A stretch of DNA of 64,000 bases, from assembly GCA_964611525.1 (NCBI GenBank), contig CAZTAL010000020.1:27121-91120 (forward strand), read 5' to 3'. This DNA comes from JAAYJR01 sp964611525. GTDB taxonomy: Bacteria; Bacteroidota; Bacteroidia; Bacteroidales; Prolixibacteraceae. Positions 17,741-28,600 of this stretch are shown here, piece by piece; the first letter of the stretch is position 1; every line of letters starts with the position of its first letter. The translations under genes and the position numbers were made by a program. The notes under the pieces were generated by a model. That model searched no databases and had not been told where the DNA came from. It was given only the letters and a program-made list of their open reading frames with translations.

Positions 17741-18652
17741 TTATCTTCTTTTAGAAAACGGATTAGTCCGTTTTCTTTTCCAGAATATATTACTTTTAAT
17801 TTTTCTGCTCTTAGTATATCTGCTCCTGTTAAGCCTTTGATCACGAATAGCTGAATATATTATCCCTATAGTTATTTGTCCGACCATAGACCAGCAGAGA
17901 GCAGGTTCAAAAGATTCCATACCGGATATAACAGTATAATTAAAATTTGGGACACCATTTACAATATCTGAATTAATTAGTAAAGCTGTTCCATCGAGAC
18001 ATATATCTAATTTATCAGATATTTTGTATGTAATCCCCAATCCAGCCCCTCCGCTGAAAGCTGCCTTTTTGGGATATTCGCTGTTTTTTGTTCCCCTTGC
18101 ATATAATACTCCTACACCGTATTCCACACGATAAAAGGGATCATCAAAAGTGAAATCGGTACCTGTAAAAGTAACGCCTGCCAGAGCTTTTGCAAAAATA
18201 TTCATGTCATTATCAATAGAAAAAAAATACAAACGGGAAGTGCCGAGGGCAGACAACTGTTTTGTAGTATATATCAAGGCCTCGTCTGGATAAGGATCTG
18301 AACCGGCCAAAGGATTCCTGGCGGTAAGAAAAAAATTATACAGAGGTGCTGTTTCAGTATAACCGGCAAGATTTGTAAAATCAAATTCAATTCCCAGTTC
18401 AAAATTAGAAGTAACAGGTACCATTATTTCTACTTCCGCCCCTAATTTAAATCCCGGATTAAAATCACTGCTACCAGGATATGTGAATAATCCTGTCTGC
18501 GGGTGTTCTATTTCCGATGGGCCAAGCTCGGAAATAAACATAGAGCTGCTTCCGCTTAACCTGTATCTGAAAATCTGTGCAGATCCGGTTATATTAATAA
18601 AAACGAAAAAAAATATAAACACTATTATATTATAAAAATTTCCCATAATCAC
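17741..18652 (-). CDS. Predicted outer-membrane beta-barrel protein
   Basis: 303 residues with an N-terminal signal peptide (hydrophobic IIVFIFFFVFINITGSAQ, cleavage near residue 26). The mature part alternates short amphipathic strands with Gly/Tyr-rich turns (KLGAEVEIMVPVTSNFELGIEFDF is representative when split into strands), typical of small outer-membrane barrels. The last 30 residues are very basic (RKIKSNIF, KRKRTNPF), unusual for a barrel C-terminus, and coincide with DNA that forms the convergent gene's terminator, so the natural end may have been extended or altered. No specific family recognised. Confidence 0.6.
   Translation of the reverse strand: MIMGNFYNIIVFIFFFVFINITGSAQIFRYRLSGSSSMFISELGPSEIEHPQTGLFTYPGSSDFNPGFKLGAEVEIMVPVTSNFELGIEFDFTNLAGYTETAPLYNFFLTARNPLAGSDPYPDEALIYTTKQLSALGTSRLYFFSIDNDMNIFAKALAGVTFTGTDFTFDDPFYRVEYGVGVLYARGTKNSEYPKKAAFSGGAGLGITYKISDKLDICLDGTALLINSDIVNGVPNFNYTVISGMESFEPALCWSMVGQITIGIIYSAIRDQRLNRSRYTKSRKIKSNIFWKRKRTNPFSKRR
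17753..17780 (+). terminator. Terminator inside the 3' end of the convergent gene
   Basis: Perfect 10-bp stem AGAAAACGGA / TCCGTTTTCT (17753-17762 and 17767-17776) with a TTAG loop, followed by T-rich sequence. It lies 25 nt after the exported isomerase stop and overlaps the last codons of the minus-strand barrel gene. With A-rich sequence on the other side it could work in both directions. Confidence 0.75.
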
Positions 18653-18727
18653 ATAAATATAGGTTACTGCAAAGTATAATTTTTTTACCTAAATGTCAAT
18701 CAATCATAAATAATGTATATCAATAAA

Positions 18728-18878
18728 TTCAAGAATCTGATTTAGAAAGTCCACTAATACAATTATAGCTGTTCCTCCTCAATTAATCAGACGGATAAAT
18801 GCTAGATAGCCCGAAAAGTATAAGTATAATTATGACATAAGTATTTTAGGGATAATGAAGTCAGCCGACCTTAAAAAT
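18728..18878. repeat. R1 dispersed repeat, copy B (inverted ends)
   Basis: About 150 nt between two minus-strand genes. The left end AAGAATCTGATTTAGAAAGT continues as CCACT, and the right end on the minus strand reads AAGGTCGGCTGACTTCATTA, matching copy A's two ends. The middle is not conserved with copy A. It lies just after the U32 gene stop. Confidence 0.6.
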
Positions 18879-18894
18879 AAACTCCAAATATTCT

Positions 18895-20154
18895 TTATCG
18901 TTGTTGTTTAATGCTATCGGAATCAACTAATTTGTAAAGCTTATCAGAACGCCTGATCTTATCTTTCACAGGTACAGATATGGACTGTCCCTTTAAACCT
19001 TCTTCGACCGGTTTGAGATCGAAACGTATTTCTTCGATAATAGTTTGAACTACCCCGGTAGTCGGTCCTGTAATGATAATCTCATCCCCTTTCTTAAGAT
19101 TTTGAGTTTGCAATAAAAATTCTGCTACATGGATATTTGTAAAATAATTTGTGCATTTCCCAATGAAAATTTTACGTTTGGCAGCCTGAGAGCCATAATT
19201 GGCACTCCATTCACCCAGACGCTGACCAAGATAATATCCATCCCAGAAACCGCGGTTAAAAACAGATGCCAGTCTATTGTCCCAATCATCTATCTTATCC
19301 CTGGTAAAAGTGTTCTCAAAGTATGATTCCACGGCTTCTCTGTAACATTCTACAGTAGTTTTTACATATTCTGGTGAGCGTGCACGTCCTTCAATTTTCA
19401 AGACCGACACCCCTGCATCAAGAATTTTATTCAGAAAATGAATAGTCTTTAAATCCTTAGGCGACATAATATATTCATTATCAACTTCCATCTCATCACC
19501 TGTTTCTTTATCAACAACAATATATGCACGGCGGCAAGGTTGCAGGCAAGCTCCCCTGTTAGCTGAAGAATTCATCTCATGGAGACTCAGATAACATTTC
19601 CCACTAATGGCCATACACAAAGCACCATGAACAAATATTTCCAGCCGGACTAACCTGCCGGAAGGTCCCCTTATTTGTCTTTCTGCTATTTGTTTATTAA
19701 TCTCATACATCCTGCCAAGATTCATTTCACGGGCAAGAACCATAACATCAGCAAAAGCAGAGTAAAACTTCACTGACTCAATGTTTGTGACATTTAATTG
19801 TGTCGATATATGAACTTCAAGGCCGATTTCCCTGGCATAACTTATAACTGAAATATCGGCGGCAATAACTGCTGATACTCCCGCTTGTTTTGCCGCATCA
19901 AGCAAATTATTCATTTGCTCCATCTCATTATCAAAAATTTCTACATTGAGACTTAAATAAGATTTTACTCCGTGCAGGGAAGTAATTTCAACAATTTTTT
20001 TTAAATCTTTAATAGAAAAATTATTCGATGAGCGTGAGCGCATATTATAATGTCCAACGCCAAAATATACTGAATCTGCACCACCCTGTATCGCTGTCAT
20101 AAGAGATTCCCAAGAACCTGCCGGTGCCATTATTTCTATTTCCCTTCTCTCCAT
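18895..20154 (-). CDS. U32 peptidase family protein (TrhP/YegQ-like)
   Basis: 419 residues from the ATG at 20154, which gives MERREIEIMAPAGSWESL, the usual family start. Conserved features: GGADSVYFGVGHYNMR; the Cys-containing block HGALCMAISGKCYLS; NRGACLQPCRR, whose Cys residues fit an iron-sulfur or catalytic site; and LKIEGRARSPEYV. U32 proteins of this length (TrhP, formerly YegQ) act with prephenate-derived substrate in hydroxylation of U34 in tRNA, rather than as general proteases; that assignment is by overall similarity. It starts 39 nt after the end of the large efflux operon and may be read through from it, but its role is unrelated. Confidence 0.85.
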   Translation of the reverse strand: MERREIEIMAPAGSWESLMTAIQGGADSVYFGVGHYNMRSRSSNNFSIKDLKKIVEITSLHGVKSYLSLNVEIFDNEMEQMNNLLDAAKQAGVSAVIAADISVISYAREIGLEVHISTQLNVTNIESVKFYSAFADVMVLAREMNLGRMYEINKQIAERQIRGPSGRLVRLEIFVHGALCMAISGKCYLSLHEMNSSANRGACLQPCRRAYIVVDKETGDEMEVDNEYIMSPKDLKTIHFLNKILDAGVSVLKIEGRARSPEYVKTTVECYREAVESYFENTFTRDKIDDWDNRLASVFNRGFWDGYYLGQRLGEWSANYGSQAAKRKIFIGKCTNYFTNIHVAEFLLQTQNLKKGDEIIITGPTTGVVQTIIEEIRFDLKPVEEGLKGQSISVPVKDKIRRSDKLYKLVDSDSIKQQR

Positions 20155-20193
20155 TTTGATGTGATTATAACAGCGCAAAATTATAATAATTGC

Positions 20194-20913
20194 TTAAACA
20201 AATTTTTCTCTTTTTTGCAGGTTATAAAGACCATAAAGAATAAAAACTACCATTCCGACACCCAGAAATACCCGGTTCTTGGTGATAATTCCCTGCCAGA
20301 TAACCTCATTAAAATTATCAGGAATTTGAAAAGGATTTAAGAATACATTCCATTGTGTCCGTTCTAAAGTATCCCGCAAAATTAAAAGTGCTACTCCTAT
20401 AAGCACTATCATCACAGCAGTTCCGTTGCCATTTTTAATAATAGTAGAAAACATAAAAGCCAAGGATCCCATGAAAAGAATAGGATACATCAACTGATAG
20501 GCCATTTCCAGTAGGTCGGTCTTATACAACAGAAAAGAGGCCATAGCGGCAAAAACCAGTATAATAATAAAAATAAGTATGAAAATCATAAGTAACCGTA
20601 CCAGCCATACTTTGTATCTATAATTAGGAATACCAAATAAAATTTCAAGCATCCGGGAATCATCATCGTTTTGAATACCAAACACAGAAGGATAAAAAAT
20701 CAAAAGAATACCCGGAAAAATTAACAGATTATATACAGTAGCCTCATTAATTGTAGCCCTGTTCCAAACTGTTTGTATGGAAAAAAACAGGAAAAATGCA
20801 AAAGCCGCTACTAAAAACCAGATAAACTTATTGGCAAAAATAATTTTCAGATTATAGCTAATCATTCTTGTCAAATTGATTATATTGCTTTTAATTACAA
20901 ATTTATATCTCAT
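20194..20913 (-). CDS. ABC-2 type permease, six-helix
   Basis: 239 residues, nearly all hydrophobic: six predicted transmembrane helices starting about residues 28, 60, 105, 145, 165 and 215. After helix 2 comes NDDDSRMLEILFG, the kind of cytosolic segment (E-x-x-x-xxLxxP-like) by which ABC-2 permeases contact their ATPase. It begins 3 nt after the stop of the RND-ABC fusion protein, so it is almost certainly the membrane partner of the ATPase domain in that fusion. It is the last gene of the seven-gene operon. No substrate signature. Confidence 0.85.
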   Translation of the reverse strand: MRYKFVIKSNIINLTRMISYNLKIIFANKFIWFLVAAFAFFLFFSIQTVWNRATINEATVYNLLIFPGILLIFYPSVFGIQNDDDSRMLEILFGIPNYRYKVWLVRLLMIFILIFIIILVFAAMASFLLYKTDLLEMAYQLMYPILFMGSLAFMFSTIIKNGNGTAVMIVLIGVALLILRDTLERTQWNVFLNPFQIPDNFNEVIWQGIITKNRVFLGVGMVVFILYGLYNLQKREKFV

Positions 20914-20916
20914 TTT

Positions 20917-23900
20917 CTAAATACCTTTCACAAAATTCTTTAATAAACATAAGTATGCATCTTCGAGATGAGGCGATACATTCACTGCATCTTCCGAAGG
21001 CTTTTCTTTCGCCAGCACCCTTACCTTTATATCATCCCCATACCGCATATGATGAATAATAAGCTGCTTATTTGCAAAATCATCAAACTCTTTGGCGGGT
21101 ACTGTCATTTGCCAGACAAATCCCTCACCCATCCTGACCATATCATTGGGTGTTCCATAATATTTAAGGTCTCCACGATGAATAACAGCTACCTGGTTGC
21201 AAGAGCTGGAAATATCCTCTATAATATGGGTAGAAAAAATAACAATTCGTTCACGGCTCAATTCAACCAATAAATTACGGAAACGTATCCTTTCGCGCGG
21301 ATCAAGTCCTGCTGTAGGTTCATCAACTACTAAAATACGCGGCAAAGTAAGAAGTATCTGAGCAATACCTATCCGCTGTTTCATTCCCCCTGAAAAAGAA
21401 CCAATTTTATCATCTTTACGTTCATACATATGAACATTTTTCAGCACATATTCCAGTCGCTTATCACGAATTTCTTTGTCACCTATACCCTTTAACATTG
21501 ACTGATAATCCAAAAATTCCCATGCCGTCATATTTTCATAAGCTCCAAAAGCCTGAGGAAGATAGCCAATAAGACCCTGTAACTCCTCGCGGTACTTTTG
21601 GGTATCAAGTCCGTTAATCCATATTTTGCCGTAACTCTGTTCCAAAATACCACATATTATACGCATCATAGTTGACTTCCCTGCACCGTTTGGTCCCAAT
21701 AGTCCGAACATCCCTGTCTTTATTTCCAAAGAAACACCATTAAGTGCCCTGAAAGGTACCTTACGCTTGCCAATAACAGGAATTTGCCTTATTAATGTAA
21801 AATATCCCCGGCGTAATGAACTGAAGCGACCATCAATTCTCGCAATATTCAATTTTTTATCATGAATGTATTCACCCGACTTATATATTACTAGCAGTAG
21901 CAACCATAAAATGCCCACAAAAATAACCATTCCGAGGTTGTCCCATCGTCTGAAAAAGATAAAAACAAACAATGCCGGGCTACCCCAATAGATAATATTT
22001 TTTACGACAGTGTTAATTTTAAGATATACAGGATTAGACGTCACCTCATACTTATTTTTTATCACCTGTGCCATCGGTTGCCTTAACAGAAATAAAAAGA
22101 AAAACAAAATATTTGACATAATCCACATCCAAAAGCTGCTCTCCAGATAGAAAAAAGTAAAATATACCAGAAATGCAAACAACGGGATTTGCCAGATAAG
22201 ATCATAAAAATCCCTCATTTTTGTATAATCTTTCAAAAGACCTGCACGTTCCCTGATTTTTATGCCCGACTTCCATTCCCTTACAAAACGGTTATCACGA
22301 TCATATACTTTAACCAGCTTACGTACGACAATCCTTATTGATTCATTCTTTCTGATAACCCCTGAACTTGCAGTCCGCAAACTGGTAAGAACAAATGCGG
22401 TGATACCCGGGACAAGAATTATTATCAATATAAAACCCAGTAATTTCCAAATAAAAGTATCTACTTCAAAATATATATAAACTGTTCCTGCTATAAAAAC
22501 AATTAGCTGGAGTAATTTCAGTTTCCAGTTAAGTGATTTTATCCAATTTATGGAATTTTCCATACCGAAATAAAGAGTAGGCACAAAAACAAGTGTTAAA
22601 AGTGTACTCACTGACAGTCCCCCAATTACAGTAATCGCAAATGGTGCACCTATGGCACCTACATATTCCGACTGACCCATTGCCAGGGGCATCATAGCAA
22701 CTATAGTTGTTATAGAGGTAATCAAAATCGGCCTCACACGTGATAATCCCGCAGTTATAAGTGCTCTGGATTTTCTGAATCCCCGTTTCCGTAAAATATT
22801 GGTAAAATCAATTAAAATGATTCCGTTGTTAACCACGATCCCCAGAAGAATTAAAAATCCCGTCAATGTATTGGCATTGAATAAACTGTTACCAGTGAAT
22901 ATCAATGCCAGGAAAGATCCTATAGCGGCAAGAGGCACTGAAAACATTAATACTATTGGCGTTGTCAGTGACTCAAACACAGATGCCAGTATCATTAAAA
23001 TCAAAATAAAAGCTGCAGCAATTAGGAAATAAAATTCGGAATATTGGTCTTCTTCATGTATAACCTCTATAGCTATACCAGCAGGAATCTTATAATTGCT
23101 TACAATTTCATCTATTTCCAGCCTATATGCCTCCAATAAATCTTTCGATTGCTCCGCTTCCACTACAAAACGGTAAAATAATTCGATCTGCTTTTCCTGA
23201 TTTTCGCGTGTTATTCTTGATATACCCTCGTCATACACCAAATCAACAATATCCTGCAGATCATAAACTACTCCCTGATCATTGCTGATATTCAGATTTC
23301 TCAGATCATCAATGTCCTTTTCCGTATCTCCCTCCTCATCTTCCGAAATATTCTCCTTGATTATTATCTCATATTCCTCATTGTCCTGATTAAAATTCAC
23401 GCCCGAAGTAAATTCAGCGGAGAAAGATCCCAGTTCAGACGAAATATCGTTTAAATTAATTCCATATTCAGTAAGTAGCAACTGATTAAAATACAAATGT
23501 ATCTCAGGACGGTTTCTGGAGGCACTAACATTAACGCTCCGGATTGACTCCAGATCTTCAATAAAATATTCAAGGTCTTCAGCAACTCCTTTCATGTCTT
23601 CAAAATCCCCACCTTTTATAACAATACGCTCACGGTTGGTGCCGATACCAAGGAACCGGCTGAAATTTTCCATTCCCGTGCCGCCGCCACCACCACTACC
23701 ACGAAAACTGGTACTGGCGGCTGACGGAGTTAAACTGACATCTGCCCGGGCGATATTGCCAATTAAATCTTCAACTTCCGATTTAATCTCGGCAACTGTT
23801 CTATTATCAATTTCTTTATAATCTTCCTGTAATATTACTGTAACAATAGCTTCTTCTTCCTGAATTTTTGAAATTACATCTTGTTTTTCTTCGATTTCAC

Positions 23901-25644
23901 CGAGACGGCTCTCCACTTCAGCAACTACCTGGTCAGTTGCCTCCAGAGTGGATCCCGTTGGCATAGTGACATATATAGGAAACTGCTCCTCTTCTACCTC
24001 TTCAAGGGTATTAATGCTTATACCCAATACAATAAATATTGTAATAAAAAATATTACTATGGCACCAATAACCGTTCCTGCCGGTGAACGCATAGCAGCT
24101 TTTAAGAGCAATACATAAATCTGAATTATACGGTTATTAGTCGTTACCTTTTCGTAAAAAATATTGTGTGAAGATTTCCCTTTTAAGAGTATATGAGCAG
24201 CCATTGGAATTAACAACAAAGCTACAAATAATGAAACAGTCAGGGTTGAAATTATCGAAATTCCAACATGCTTGCCAAGCAATTTTATCATGTATTCAGA
24301 AGAAAACAGGAAAGGTAAAAAAACAGTAATGGTAGTTAGGGTAGCAGCAATAATAGACCTCCAAACTTCTTTGGTACCCTGCATTACAGACTGATCGGGA
24401 TTGAAGTGTTTTCCCGAAAGCCGATAAATATTCTCAAGTACCACCACACTATTATCGAGCAACATTCCAATAGCAAGCACAAGGCCTACCAGGGTCAAAC
24501 TATTGACAGAAATATTAAAAGCATAAAACAGATTGAAAGCTGAAAAGACTGATACCGGTATAGCCAGGGCAATTATAGATACTATACGCAAATTTTTTAA
24601 AAATACCCATAATACAATAATAGCCAGTAATCCCCCCACCAGTGCCAGATTCATTATCTGGTCTATATTTTTCTCCATTGTTTCGGCCAGGTTAGTCTGT
24701 ACAACTATTTCCACATCACTACTTACCAGCATTTCGTTTAACTCATCAATACGGTCGGTTACTTTTCCGGAAAGTTCAATAAGATTCGCCTGTGAATCAC
24801 TGACCAAAAGCATGGATACTGCATCCAATCCGTTAACACGACTAATTGTCTCTTCCTCTTTGACACCAAAAAAAACATCAGCAACATCTTTCAAATATAC
24901 CGGACCATCAGCTATAATTATATTTTCAATATCTGTAACTTTAGAATATTCCGCAGTCAAATGGACGAAATGTAACTTTTGGTTTTCATGCAGGTAACCC
25001 ACAAAAGTACGGTTGGATGAATTCGCGGCAATGGCATTTCTTATTTGCGCGGGGGTTATATCATATGCATCGCACGCTTCCTTGTCGTAAATAACCTCTA
25101 TAGAGCGTTCTTTACCTCCAAATACTGTTACCGAAGCGATGCCGTCAATATTTTGCAATTCAGATGTAATTTCCTCGTCAACAATATTACGTAAGCGGTT
25201 AGTACCTCCACTGCCTCTGATTTGCAACTCCATGAACTGATTAGTAAGTTGCTGTATATCTACTTTATTAACCCTAACAATAAAATTATCATCAATATTA
25301 TCGGTTACCTGTTCAATTTTCTCCTGAAGTTTTAAAAATGTGTATTGAAAATTAACATTCTGTTTAAAATTTACCTGAATGGAAGCTGACCGGTTAGTGA
25401 GAGATGATTCTATACTTTCAATACCCTCCATAGTGCTTATCGCCCCCTCTATCGGTATAACAGCCTGATTTTCCATATAATCCGGATCGACCTCTATACG
25501 GGAATTTATCTGCACAAACAGCATAGGAAGTTCAGCATTGGGCATCAATTCAACAGGCAATTGTTTATAAGAGACATAACCCAAAAGGGTAAGCCCAATA
25601 AACAACATGCTGATTAGTATTTTTCTGTTTATGATAAACTTCAT
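20917..25644 (-). CDS. RND efflux pump fused to an ABC transporter ATPase domain
   Basis: A 1575-residue fusion with no frame break. Residues 1 to about 1035 are a full RND (AcrB/SwrC-like) pump: TM1 at 10-27, porter domains, GMLLDNSVVVLEN in TM4 (near 393) and GIVVNNGIILIDF in TM10 (near 938). About 1040-1260 is an extra hydrophobic linker with several membrane helices. About 1280-1575 is an ABC ATPase of the ABC-2 exporter class: Walker A GPNGAGKST (1318), signature SGGMKQR (1417), Walker B ILVVDEPTAGLD (1437), and switch His in STHI. All catalytic motifs are intact. The proton-relay positions read Asp-Asn and Asn-Asn instead of the AcrB Asp-Asp and Lys. Overlaps the upstream RND gene by ATGA and is followed by a matching ABC permease. 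Probably an inner-membrane exporter; substrate unknown. Confidence 0.92.
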   Translation of the reverse strand: MKFIINRKILISMLFIGLTLLGYVSYKQLPVELMPNAELPMLFVQINSRIEVDPDYMENQAVIPIEGAISTMEGIESIESSLTNRSASIQVNFKQNVNFQYTFLKLQEKIEQVTDNIDDNFIVRVNKVDIQQLTNQFMELQIRGSGGTNRLRNIVDEEITSELQNIDGIASVTVFGGKERSIEVIYDKEACDAYDITPAQIRNAIAANSSNRTFVGYLHENQKLHFVHLTAEYSKVTDIENIIIADGPVYLKDVADVFFGVKEEETISRVNGLDAVSMLLVSDSQANLIELSGKVTDRIDELNEMLVSSDVEIVVQTNLAETMEKNIDQIMNLALVGGLLAIIVLWVFLKNLRIVSIIALAIPVSVFSAFNLFYAFNISVNSLTLVGLVLAIGMLLDNSVVVLENIYRLSGKHFNPDQSVMQGTKEVWRSIIAATLTTITVFLPFLFSSEYMIKLLGKHVGISIISTLTVSLFVALLLIPMAAHILLKGKSSHNIFYEKVTTNNRIIQIYVLLLKAAMRSPAGTVIGAIVIFFITIFIVLGISINTLEEVEEEQFPIYVTMPTGSTLEATDQVVAEVESRLGEIEEKQDVISKIQEEEAIVTVILQEDYKEIDNRTVAEIKSEVEDLIGNIARADVSLTPSAASTSFRGSGGGGGTGMENFSRFLGIGTNRERIVIKGGDFEDMKGVAEDLEYFIEDLESIRSVNVSASRNRPEIHLYFNQLLLTEYGINLNDISSELGSFSAEFTSGVNFNQDNEEYEIIIKENISEDEEGDTEKDIDDLRNLNISNDQGVVYDLQDIVDLVYDEGISRITRENQEKQIELFYRFVVEAEQSKDLLEAYRLEIDEIVSNYKIPAGIAIEVIHEEDQYSEFYFLIAAAFILILMILASVFESLTTPIVLMFSVPLAAIGSFLALIFTGNSLFNANTLTGFLILLGIVVNNGIILIDFTNILRKRGFRKSRALITAGLSRVRPILITSITTIVAMMPLAMGQSEYVGAIGAPFAITVIGGLSVSTLLTLVFVPTLYFGMENSINWIKSLNWKLKLLQLIVFIAGTVYIYFEVDTFIWKLLGFILIIILVPGITAFVLTSLRTASSGVIRKNESIRIVVRKLVKVYDRDNRFVREWKSGIKIRERAGLLKDYTKMRDFYDLIWQIPLFAFLVYFTFFYLESSFWMWIMSNILFFFLFLLRQPMAQVIKNKYEVTSNPVYLKINTVVKNIIYWGSPALFVFIFFRRWDNLGMVIFVGILWLLLLVIYKSGEYIHDKKLNIARIDGRFSSLRRGYFTLIRQIPVIGKRKVPFRALNGVSLEIKTGMFGLLGPNGAGKSTMMRIICGILEQSYGKIWINGLDTQKYREELQGLIGYLPQAFGAYENMTAWEFLDYQSMLKGIGDKEIRDKRLEYVLKNVHMYERKDDKIGSFSGGMKQRIGIAQILLTLPRILVVDEPTAGLDPRERIRFRNLLVELSRERIVIFSTHIIEDISSSCNQVAVIHRGDLKYYGTPNDMVRMGEGFVWQMTVPAKEFDDFANKQLIIHHMRYGDDIKVRVLAKEKPSEDAVNVSPHLEDAYLCLLKNFVKGI

Positions 25645-28600
25645 GAATCCTTTTTAAATATACTTTTTACCCTGTCAAGAATGTCGTATACACATGGAAT
25701 TACTACCAATGTCAATAGCGTGGAAGTAATAAGTCCTCCAATCACGGCTAATGCCATAGGCGAGCGTAAAGATGCACTCTCTCCGAATCCAAAGGTAAGC
25801 GGCAGTAATGCCAAAACAGTCGTAATACTGGTCATGAAAATAGGTCTTATTCTCTGCTGTCCTGCCTGTAAGATTGCCGCTCTCCTGTCAAGGCCTTCAC
25901 GTATAAGTTGATTTATCCTGTCAACAAAAATTATTGAATTATTAACTGCAATTCCCGCAAGCATTATCAATCCTATTAATGCCATAATATTAAATGTTTT
26001 GTCAAGGAAAAAAAAGATTAAAATACTGCCTACCACAGCCAGAGGAATAGTAAGAAGAATTGTAAAAGGATGAATCAATGATTCAAATTGTGAAGCCATT
26101 ACCATATAGACAAGTATTATTGACAAAAGTAGAGCAAAGCCGAGGCTATTCATCGATTCCTGTCTTTTTTCCTCTTCTCCGGTTATAAGTATCTGATAAT
26201 TTGCCGGCAGATCAATCTCTGATGTTTCCTGCCTGATTGTACCGGCAACGTGATCGAGTGGAATATCTCCCTCAAGCTGAGCTGTTATCCTGCCGGTTCT
26301 ACTTTGGTTTTGCCTGTGGATCTCCTTAGGAGAAACCCCGAAAGATATATCTGCAATCTCGCTGAGTCTGAACTCCTGATTTCCGGAGTTTATTGTCATA
26401 TTATGAATATCATTAAGCCCCTTCTCCGGAACTTTGATAGTGATATCCCGCATCTCACCATCCTTCTCCAACTGACCGGCATTTTTACCCTCCAGCTGAT
26501 CCTGCATCTGGGTAACTATAGTGTTAATATTTACATTGTACATGCCGGCCCTAACCCTGTCAACATGAACTTCCACTTCAGGTGCACCATGCTCAATAGA
26601 TGTTTGTATATTGAACAAACCATTAATATTTAGCATCTTATCTCTTACATCATTAACTATTCCCTCGATCTCATCAAGTTCTTCTCCCCTCACTTCAACA
26701 ACCACAGGTGCCTCATCGGTACCAAGTATAGATTGTAAAGCACTCTGCTCCTGGGAGAAAGTGACTTCAAATCCGGAAATATCATTAGTAAGTTTATCAA
26801 GAGATGCAATTATCTGTTCTGTCGGCATTGAAGTGTTGTCTTTCAGAATAACCTGAATCTGGGCTGTATTTTCTCCCTCAAATATTGAGGTTTCATAACC
26901 TGCGATACTTGCAGAGATTCCTGCATGGGAATAGAGTTTATCAAGATTGTCACCAAGATAATTTGTTATAATTGTTTCTATCGTTTTTACTGTTGATTCA
27001 GTACGCTGAAGCTTGGTTCCCTCACTCATTTTAAGGTGCATGGTGAATTCCTTTGTTTCGGTTTTAGGCATAAATTCAGTACCTATGGAAGGAACCAGCA
27101 TAAAGGAACCAGCCACAAGAGCAGCGGCAAGAATGACTACAATCCATTTCAGTTTAAGAACCTTATCAAGGAATCTGCCATATCCCCCTACCTGGAGGGA
27201 GCGACGTTTGACAGGAGCTTTTTTATTTCTGTAAAAATGGTTATAAAGAGTGGGAATTACAAATATAGCCACAAACAGTGAAGACAATAGGGAGAACGCG
27301 ACAGTCCATGCCTGATCCTTAAAAAGTTCTCCTGAAGCACCATGAAGATACACGATAGGAAGGAATACAATAATAGTAGTAAGAGTAGAAGCGGTAATTG
27401 CTCCTCCAACCTCAGCGGTTCCATTTACTGCTGAATCTTTAACACTCAAGCCATTTTCATGATTTCTAAAAATATTTTCCAGAACAACAATGGCATTATC
27501 AACCAGCATACCAGCTCCAAGGGCAAGTCCCCCGAGAGTCATAATATTAATAGTAAGATCATTAAAATACATCAGGTTGAAGGTTGCTATAACAGAAACA
27601 GGGATAGCGATGCTAACTATAAGAGTAGTTCCCAGTCTGCGTAAGAAAAGAAACAGTACAAAAACAGCAAGTAAAATACCCAGCAAAGCAGTTGTCTGCA
27701 CTTCCCCTATAGCACTGGAAATAAATTTACCCTGATTTGTTACCTGCTGTATAGAATATCCGGGCAGTGCTCTCTGAATATCATCCATGGCATCATTAAT
27801 TTGTTCCACTGCCCTGACCGTGTTAAACTTGGTTTCTTTATAAATAGAAAGGCCAAGACACCGCTCGCCGTTAAAATGGACTATATTGGCCGGCTCTTTG
27901 TTGCCGATCGTAACAGTTGCAACATCACGTAAAAAAACCGGGGCCATCTCAACCCGTCTTTGTCCTTCTGATTCCGCTCTGACAGATTTATAATCCACTA
28001 TCAGATTTTCAAAGTCTTCCACTTCATCAAGCAGCCGTACTCCCTTGACAATATATTGAAGTCCCATTTCACTTACACGTCCTCCTGAAACATTCCTGTT
28101 AAAATTCTGAATCCGTGTGCTTATATCATCAAGGGTGAGCCCATGGGCTTCAAGACGATAATGATCAGTAGTGATAATCACTTCAGCTTCTTCCTGACCG
28201 GATAATTCTACTTCAGCTACACCTTCCAAACGTATTAACTCATTACGTATGTAATTTTCAGCCACTTTTCTGATCTCATTCATATCCGTAATATCATCGT
28301 GGCTTACAGCAATTAACATCACCGGTGCAGTATTGGGGTCATGCTGAGTTATCCTCAAATCGTCTATTTCAGCATCCTGACTATATGTATTTAAGGCTTT
28401 CTGCAAATCAAGAAATGCCTCATCCATATCTTTATTCCATGCATATTCAACTGTTATCTGGGATGTACCGACTTTTGTAATAGAAGATACCTGAAGAACA
28501 TCCGACTGACGTATAGCCAAAGCCTCAATATCCTCTACAAACTGTTTTTCCATTTCCTCCGGCGGCCTCTCACCTGACTTGATTTCTACAAAAATCCGGG

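Noticed and set aside
20160..20178. Upstream start for the U32 gene
   Set aside because: Adds eight residues not typical of the family; the ATG at 20154 gives the conserved N-terminus.
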